From the NCBI GenBank assembly GCA_964483805.1, contig CAZADH010000250.1, positions 1-9,339 on the forward strand: a stretch of DNA of 9,339 nt, in the 5' to 3' direction. Made by a program: the position numbers and the translations under genes. The stretch is from CAZADH01 sp964483805. GTDB taxonomy: Bacteria; Muiribacteriota; Ozemobacteria; Ozemobacterales; Ozemobacteraceae. The notes under the pieces were generated by a model, which was not told the DNA's origin, made no database searches, and saw only the letters and a list, made by a program, of their open reading frames with translations. Positions 5,993 to 9,339 of the stretch are shown piece by piece; the first letter of the stretch is position 1, and each line of letters begins with the position of its first letter.

Positions 5993-6865
5993 ATGTGGAC
6001 TCTGCCCCAACAAATCCGGTGGCGTACCGGCAGTTGGATCGTCGCCGGCCTTGGTCTGATTGCGCTGCTCGTCATGAGCGGTTCGACCCGCCATGAGTTG
6101 TGGACGCATCCGGGCCTCAGATACTGGATCGCCACCGCGAAGGCGTGGTGGCTCCTGGCCGCGGTGGGCGGCAAACTGCTGGCGGCACTGGGGTTGCTCG
6201 CGGCATCGCTGACCGGGGTACCGCTGCTGTTGATCCTGCTGCCGACGGTTCTCGTGCTGGGGTTCACCTGGGGTACCCTGGCCGTGGTCGCCGCCGAGAT
6301 CGTAGCGTTTCTGACCATCCGTCGCTTCTGCCGCCAAGAAGGTCTCCAACCCGGCATTCCGAACCTCGACACCAACAAACCCACCGACCGACCGATCGCC
6401 GGGTGGGATCGCGCCGTCTGGCCGCGGCTGTTCCTCCTCGTTCCCCGCCGCACGCTCGACGTGCTGGCCTGCCGACCGCACCCCCCGCGGGACGGCGTCG
6501 AGATCGCCCCTGCCCCCCACTGGCTGGTTGTTGCGTTTGCCAACGCCCTGCGCGTTGCCCTGCAAGCCACGTGGATCGGCGCCCTCTGGGCGTTGAGCGA
6601 AGACTACCAACCGTTCGTCCATGTCTATTTGTGGCCGCTGATCGCGGCAACCGTATTGACAGCGTATGGCATTTCCGCGCCGTACATTCCCGAACTGGTG
6701 CCGGGCAGCGCCGCCATGTATCGCCTCTGCCACGTGCTCACCGGCGACCCCGACGTCAGCCCGCCGGCCTCCCCCGAGGCGACGGCGGAGACACCCGCCC
6801 CGACAACGACAGAGACGCCCGGTCAGCCCGCCGCCCCGGGCCGCACCGCTTCGGCAGCGACCTGA
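5993..6865 (+). CDS. Multi-pass inner-membrane protein, possibly DedA/VTT-like
   Basis: A 290-residue membrane protein of unknown function. Hydrophobic segments are at about 13-30, 52-72, 76-108 (one long or two short), 176-200 and 208-228. The stretch GVPLLLILLPTVLVLGFTWG, followed by an Ala/Val-rich helix ending in IRRFCR (75-114), recalls the re-entrant loop and helix of DedA/VTT-domain proteins, and RLFLLVP (145-151) recalls their R-x-x-P element. The similarity is weak, so the family call is tentative. The last 40 residues are a Pro/Thr/Ala-rich, probably disordered tail. No Shine-Dalgarno sequence precedes the ATG; the nearest purine run (AAAAAGGGGG, 5959-5968) is too far away, which fits a leaderless message. 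The next in-frame ATG (6073) would delete the first helix. The gene follows repeat copy 2 and is separated from the phosphomutase by a palindrome-rich gap. Confidence 0.75.
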   Translation: MWTLPQQIRWRTGSWIVAGLGLIALLVMSGSTRHELWTHPGLRYWIATAKAWWLLAAVGGKLLAALGLLAASLTGVPLLLILLPTVLVLGFTWGTLAVVAAEIVAFLTIRRFCRQEGLQPGIPNLDTNKPTDRPIAGWDRAVWPRLFLLVPRRTLDVLACRPHPPRDGVEIAPAPHWLVVAFANALRVALQATWIGALWALSEDYQPFVHVYLWPLIAATVLTAYGISAPYIPELVPGSAAMYRLCHVLTGDPDVSPPASPEATAETPAPTTTETPGQPAAPGRTASAAT

Positions 6866-6934
6866 CCGGAGTTTCGATCTGCCCCCGCGCACCGACCGCT
6901 CCCGGCAGGCAAGCGCTCGCCCTCCCCTGCCGAC

Positions 6935-6994
6935 GGGTCGTTTGCACTGCGCCAAACCCTTGTTTGGCGCTGCCATCCATGGCAGCAAACGCCC
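6935..6994. other. Nested three-arm palindrome
   Basis: Three stems nest within 60 nt. The outer stem pairs GGGTCGTTTGC (6935-6945) with GCAAACGCCC (6985-6994), with one bulged T. Inside it GCGCCAAAC (6949-6957) pairs perfectly with GTTTGGCGC (6962-6970) around a 4-nt loop, and CTGCCA (6970-6975) pairs with TGGCAG (6980-6985) around TCCA. The arms compete for C6970 and G6985 at the junction. The GTTTG and CAAAC words alternate (6940, 6953, 6962, 6986), so alternative pairings are possible. No U tract follows on either strand, so a simple terminator is unlikely. Confidence 0.6.
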
Positions 6995-7088
6995 ACTGCG
7001 CCGTCCGTGGCGGGCGGATGCACGCGAACCCGCACCGGCTGCACGCCGGGCAGCGGCCCCCCGTCCGGGCCAGCAACAGCGCCCGCGG

Positions 7089-7118
7089 TCGCCAGATCCT
7101 GTCGATCTGTGGTAGACT
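7089..7118 (+). promoter_or_regulatory. Candidate promoter of the phosphomutase gene
   Basis: TCGCCA (7089-7094) and TAGACT (7113-7118) are 18 nt apart. Transcription would begin near 7125, giving a leader of about 42 nt with AAGGAGA (7154-7160) before the ATG. The -10 box lies within GGTAGACTC, which also occurs at 1398-1406 upstream of the alternative start of the sensor-like gene. Pattern match only. Confidence 0.35.
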
Positions 7119-7166
7119 CCGGGCCAGTTCGCCCATGGCGCCAGCGACTGACCAAGGAGATGACGC

Positions 7167-8600
7167 ATGCAGATTCCGTTTCCCGGCATTTTCAAGAACT
7201 ACGATATTCGCGGCATCATTGACGTTGAGTTGACCGAATCGATCGTCGAAGCGATTGGCCGCGCCTACGGCAGCCAGTTGCGCCGTCATCTCACCGGCCG
7301 CACCCCCCATGTCGCCGTCGGGCACGACTGCCGGCAGTCGGGCAAACGTCTTTACAAAGCACTCGAGAAGGGGCTGCTCGGCACCGGCGTCAACGTCACC
7401 TATCTCGGCATGTGCCCGACCCCGGCCGTTTATTTTGCTCACTTTCATCATGCGGTTGACGGCGTCATTCAGATCACCGGCAGCCACAACCCCGGCGAAT
7501 ACAACGGTCTCAAGATGTGCGTCGGCCGTGAAACGCTGTTTGGCGAACGCATCCAGGCGCTGCGGCAGATCATCGAAAACGAGCAGTTCGAAACCGGCAC
7601 CGGCAAGGTCAACGAGGACCCGATCAACGAGGCCTACACCAAGCACCTGGTGAGCCTGGTCAAACCCACACCCGGTCTGAAGAGGCCGCTGAAAGTCGTC
7701 GTCGACGCCGGCAACGCCACCGCCGGCCTCGTCGCGCCCCAGGTGATCAGAAAGACAGGCGCCGAGGTCATCGAGCTGTTCTGCGATCTCGACGAACGGT
7801 TCCCGAACCACCATCCCGATCCGACCCTGCCCGACAACCTGAAGAGCCTGATCGCCAAGGTCCGCGAAACCAAGGCCGATCTGGGCCTGGCCTACGACGG
7901 CGACATGGACCGCCTCGGCGTCGTCGACGAGACCGGGCGCATCCGCTGGGGCGATGAGTTATTGACAGTGTATGCACGCGACCTGCTCAAACGCCATCCC
8001 CAGGCGGTGGTCATCGGCGAGGTCAAGTGCAGCCAGGTCATGTACGACGCCATCGAGGCGATGGGCGGCCGGCCGATCATGTGGCGCACCGGCCACTCGT
8101 TGATCAAGCAAAAGATGAAGCAGGAAGGCGCCCTGCTCGCCGGCGAGATGAGCGGCCACCTGTTCTTCGCCGAGAACTATTTCGGTTTCGACGACGCCCT
8201 CTACGCGTCGCTCGTGCTGATGCGCATCGTCGCCGAGCATCTTGCCGCCGGCGGCCAGGGGCTGTCCGAGCTGTTCAAAGACCTGCCCCAGGTCTTCGTC
8301 ACCCCCGAGATCCGCACCAACACCCCCGACGAGATCAAGTTCGACCTGGTCGAGGCGATCCGCGGGCGCATCGAAGAACTGATCGAAGACGGCAGTTGTG
8401 AACTGCCGATCCGTCGCATTTCCGAGGTCGACGGCGTGCGCGTCGAGGTCGGCGCCGGCTGGGGCCTGGTGCGCGCCTCCCACACGCAACCGATTCTGGT
8501 GTCGCGCTTCGAAGCCCGCGACCAACAAACCCTCGAGAAGTACCAGAAGTTCCTCGAAGGGATCATCGAGGAGTGCAAGTCGGAGTTGCTCGAGGCCTGA
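7167..8600 (+). CDS. Phosphomannomutase/phosphoglucomutase
   Basis: A 477-residue cytoplasmic enzyme of the alpha-D-phosphohexomutase family, which interconverts hexose 6-phosphate and 1-phosphate and so feeds nucleotide-sugar synthesis for lipopolysaccharide or exopolysaccharide. All four active-site motifs are present. The phosphoserine loop is T-G-S-H-N-P (104-109, catalytic Ser106), the Mg site is D-G-D-M-D-R (244-249), the sugar-binding loop is G-E-M-S-G-H (326-331), and the C-terminal phosphate-binding loop is R-A-S-H-T-Q-P (436-442), where the family usually has Asn in place of His439. The opening F-K-N-Y-D-I-R-G is also typical. Length is normal and the four-domain order intact. The GEMSGH form and overall pattern resemble AlgC/CpsG-type bifunctional enzymes, but mannose versus glucose preference cannot be read from sequence. 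AAGGAGA lies 6 nt before the ATG. A methyltransferase follows after 71 nt on the same strand. Confidence 0.95.
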   Translation: MQIPFPGIFKNYDIRGIIDVELTESIVEAIGRAYGSQLRRHLTGRTPHVAVGHDCRQSGKRLYKALEKGLLGTGVNVTYLGMCPTPAVYFAHFHHAVDGVIQITGSHNPGEYNGLKMCVGRETLFGERIQALRQIIENEQFETGTGKVNEDPINEAYTKHLVSLVKPTPGLKRPLKVVVDAGNATAGLVAPQVIRKTGAEVIELFCDLDERFPNHHPDPTLPDNLKSLIAKVRETKADLGLAYDGDMDRLGVVDETGRIRWGDELLTVYARDLLKRHPQAVVIGEVKCSQVMYDAIEAMGGRPIMWRTGHSLIKQKMKQEGALLAGEMSGHLFFAENYFGFDDALYASLVLMRIVAEHLAAGGQGLSELFKDLPQVFVTPEIRTNTPDEIKFDLVEAIRGRIEELIEDGSCELPIRRISEVDGVRVEVGAGWGLVRASHTQPILVSRFEARDQQTLEKYQKFLEGIIEECKSELLEA

Positions 8601-8671
8601 TTGCGAGCGCGGAGTGGGCGTCAGCCCCACGGCGACCGCTGCGGCCGACACGCCCGGGAAGGATTGTGATC

Positions 8672-9339
8672 GTGGACTGGTCAAAAGATTACTTCGAGTT
8701 TCTCGGCCCGCATTATCACGAACTGTACGATCATCTCACCCCGGCGCGCACGCGGCGAGAGATTGACGCGGTATTGCAGTTGTCGGGCGTTTCGGCGCCC
8801 GGCCCGGTCGTCGATCTCGGCTGCGGACCCGGCCGACACGCCGTCGAACTGGCCCGCCGCGGCTACGAAGTGACGGCGATCGACCAGGCGCGCTCGCTGC
8901 TGCAGGCCGGAGCGGAACGGGCTCGCCGTCACAATGTCTCGGTCGAATGGGTCGAGGGCGACCTGCGCAACTACGAAGAACCCGAAGAGTTTGCTCTGGG
9001 TATCAGTCTCTTCAACACCTTCGGATACGCGTCCGATGCCGACAACGCGCGGATGATGCAGTGCGCGGCCCGCTCGTTGCGACCGGGCGGCACGCTGGTC
9101 GTCGAGATGTTCCACCGCGACCACTACGTGCGCGAGTTCGTCCCGCAAACCTGGGAGAAGAAGCGCCGTTTCATCGAGATCACCGCGGTCGAACTCGACT
9201 GCTACACGTCGCGCTTCGAGATCGACGCCATCTACGTGTTCGCCGACCATCGCGAAGGTCACCATTTTTCGATCCGCGTCTACTCGCTGCCCGAAATGGA
9301 ACACATTGTCAATACAGCCGGCCTCGAAATCGAGCACGT
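8672..9339 (+). CDS. Class I SAM-dependent methyltransferase (partial, 3' end outside window)
   Basis: An open frame of 222 codons reaches the window edge without a stop, so the C-terminus is missing. The SAM-binding motif I, V-V-D-L-G-C-G-P-G-R-H, is at residues 46-56. The acidic residue ending the second strand, which contacts the ribose, is Asp71 in V-T-A-I-D. An E-G-D-L motif follows near residue 100, a F-N-T-F-G-Y segment in the motif IV position, and L-R-P-G-G-T-L-V-V-E as the post-motif strand. This is a standard Rossmann methyltransferase of the Methyltransf_11/25 type. Its substrate cannot be told from these motifs. GTG at 8672 is preferred because GGGAAGGA (8656-8663) lies 8 nt upstream; GTG at 8666 is in frame but only 2 nt from that site. 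It probably shares a transcript with the phosphomutase. Confidence 0.88.
   Translation, partial: MDWSKDYFEFLGPHYHELYDHLTPARTRREIDAVLQLSGVSAPGPVVDLGCGPGRHAVELARRGYEVTAIDQARSLLQAGAERARRHNVSVEWVEGDLRNYEEPEEFALGISLFNTFGYASDADNARMMQCAARSLRPGGTLVVEMFHRDHYVREFVPQTWEKKRRFIEITAVELDCYTSRFEIDAIYVFADHREGHHFSIRVYSLPEMEHIVNTAGLEIEH

Larger units (their letters stand above)
6866..7166. other. Intergenic stretch with palindromes, no gene seen
   Basis: These 301 bases between the membrane protein and the phosphomutase hold no convincing coding frame: the frames open across it are out of register with recognisable proteins and have no family features. It contains an inverted repeat CGGCAGG (6903-6909) / CCTGCCG (6926-6932) that could end the upstream transcript, the three-arm palindrome at 6935-6994, a 9-nt direct repeat CACTGCGCC (6945-6953 and 6994-7002), and the likely phosphomutase promoter near its right end. 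Confidence 0.6.

Noticed and set aside
6945..7002. 9-nt direct repeat CACTGCGCC (6945 and 6994) as target-site duplication of a mini-element
   Set aside because: The repeats overlap the palindrome arms and no terminal inverted repeats or transposase remnants fit; it could be chance in GC-rich DNA.
7035..7071. Short hairpins GCTGC/GCAGC and GGCCC/GGGCC
   Set aside because: Five-base stems are expected by chance at this GC content.
6756..7814. 352-codon minus-strand frame over the intergenic gap and phosphomutase
   Set aside because: Most of it is antisense to the phosphomutase, and the part in the gap shows no family features.
8681..9337. 218-codon minus-strand frame at the right edge
   Set aside because: Antisense to a methyltransferase with clear SAM-binding motifs on the plus strand.

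Overview
The window is GC-rich chromosomal DNA from a Gram-negative-type bacterium. It encodes an HU-family protein, a multi-pass envelope sensor, GGDEF and STAS signalling proteins, and a sugar phosphomutase of the kind that feeds surface polysaccharides. The content would suit an environmental proteobacterium or a delta-proteobacterial relative, but nothing here fixes the taxon. There are no rRNA, tRNA, CRISPR or transposase genes.

Layout from the left: an HU gene with its own promoter (71-100), coding region (148-423) and hairpin terminator (439-474). Next is a creatininase-family gene (488-1350) broken by one frameshift and missing several metal-ligand residues. Then comes a large membrane sensor-like gene (1378-3558). 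Its last membrane helix is cut short and its stop codon lies inside a short GC-rich repeat. The next genes lie on the minus strand: a GAF-GAF-GGDEF diguanylate cyclase (3577-5220) that overlaps by 4 nt the end of a STAS-domain gene (5217-5573). Divergent from these is a 59-residue 4-oxalocrotonate tautomerase-like gene (5725-5904), too short for many gene callers. A second copy of the GC-rich repeat follows directly (5913-5942). To its right are a multi-pass membrane protein (5993-6865), a palindrome-rich intergenic stretch (6866-7166), a phosphomannomutase/phosphoglucomutase (7167-8600), and a SAM-dependent methyltransferase (from 8672) that runs off the window.

How the parts may work together: the STAS and diguanylate cyclase genes form a translationally coupled pair, which suggests a partner-switch or scaffold protein linked to cyclic-di-GMP synthesis. 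The phosphomutase and methyltransferase are in one direction 71 nt apart and may share a transcript, probably for surface sugar metabolism, though the methyltransferase substrate is unknown.

The points most worth a second look are the direct repeats that bracket a block of visibly lower GC (diguanylate cyclase, STAS, tautomerase), the sensor gene that ends inside one of these repeats, the nested three-arm palindrome at 6935-6994, and the degenerate active site of the creatininase relative. I did not identify a clear new defence or mobile system.
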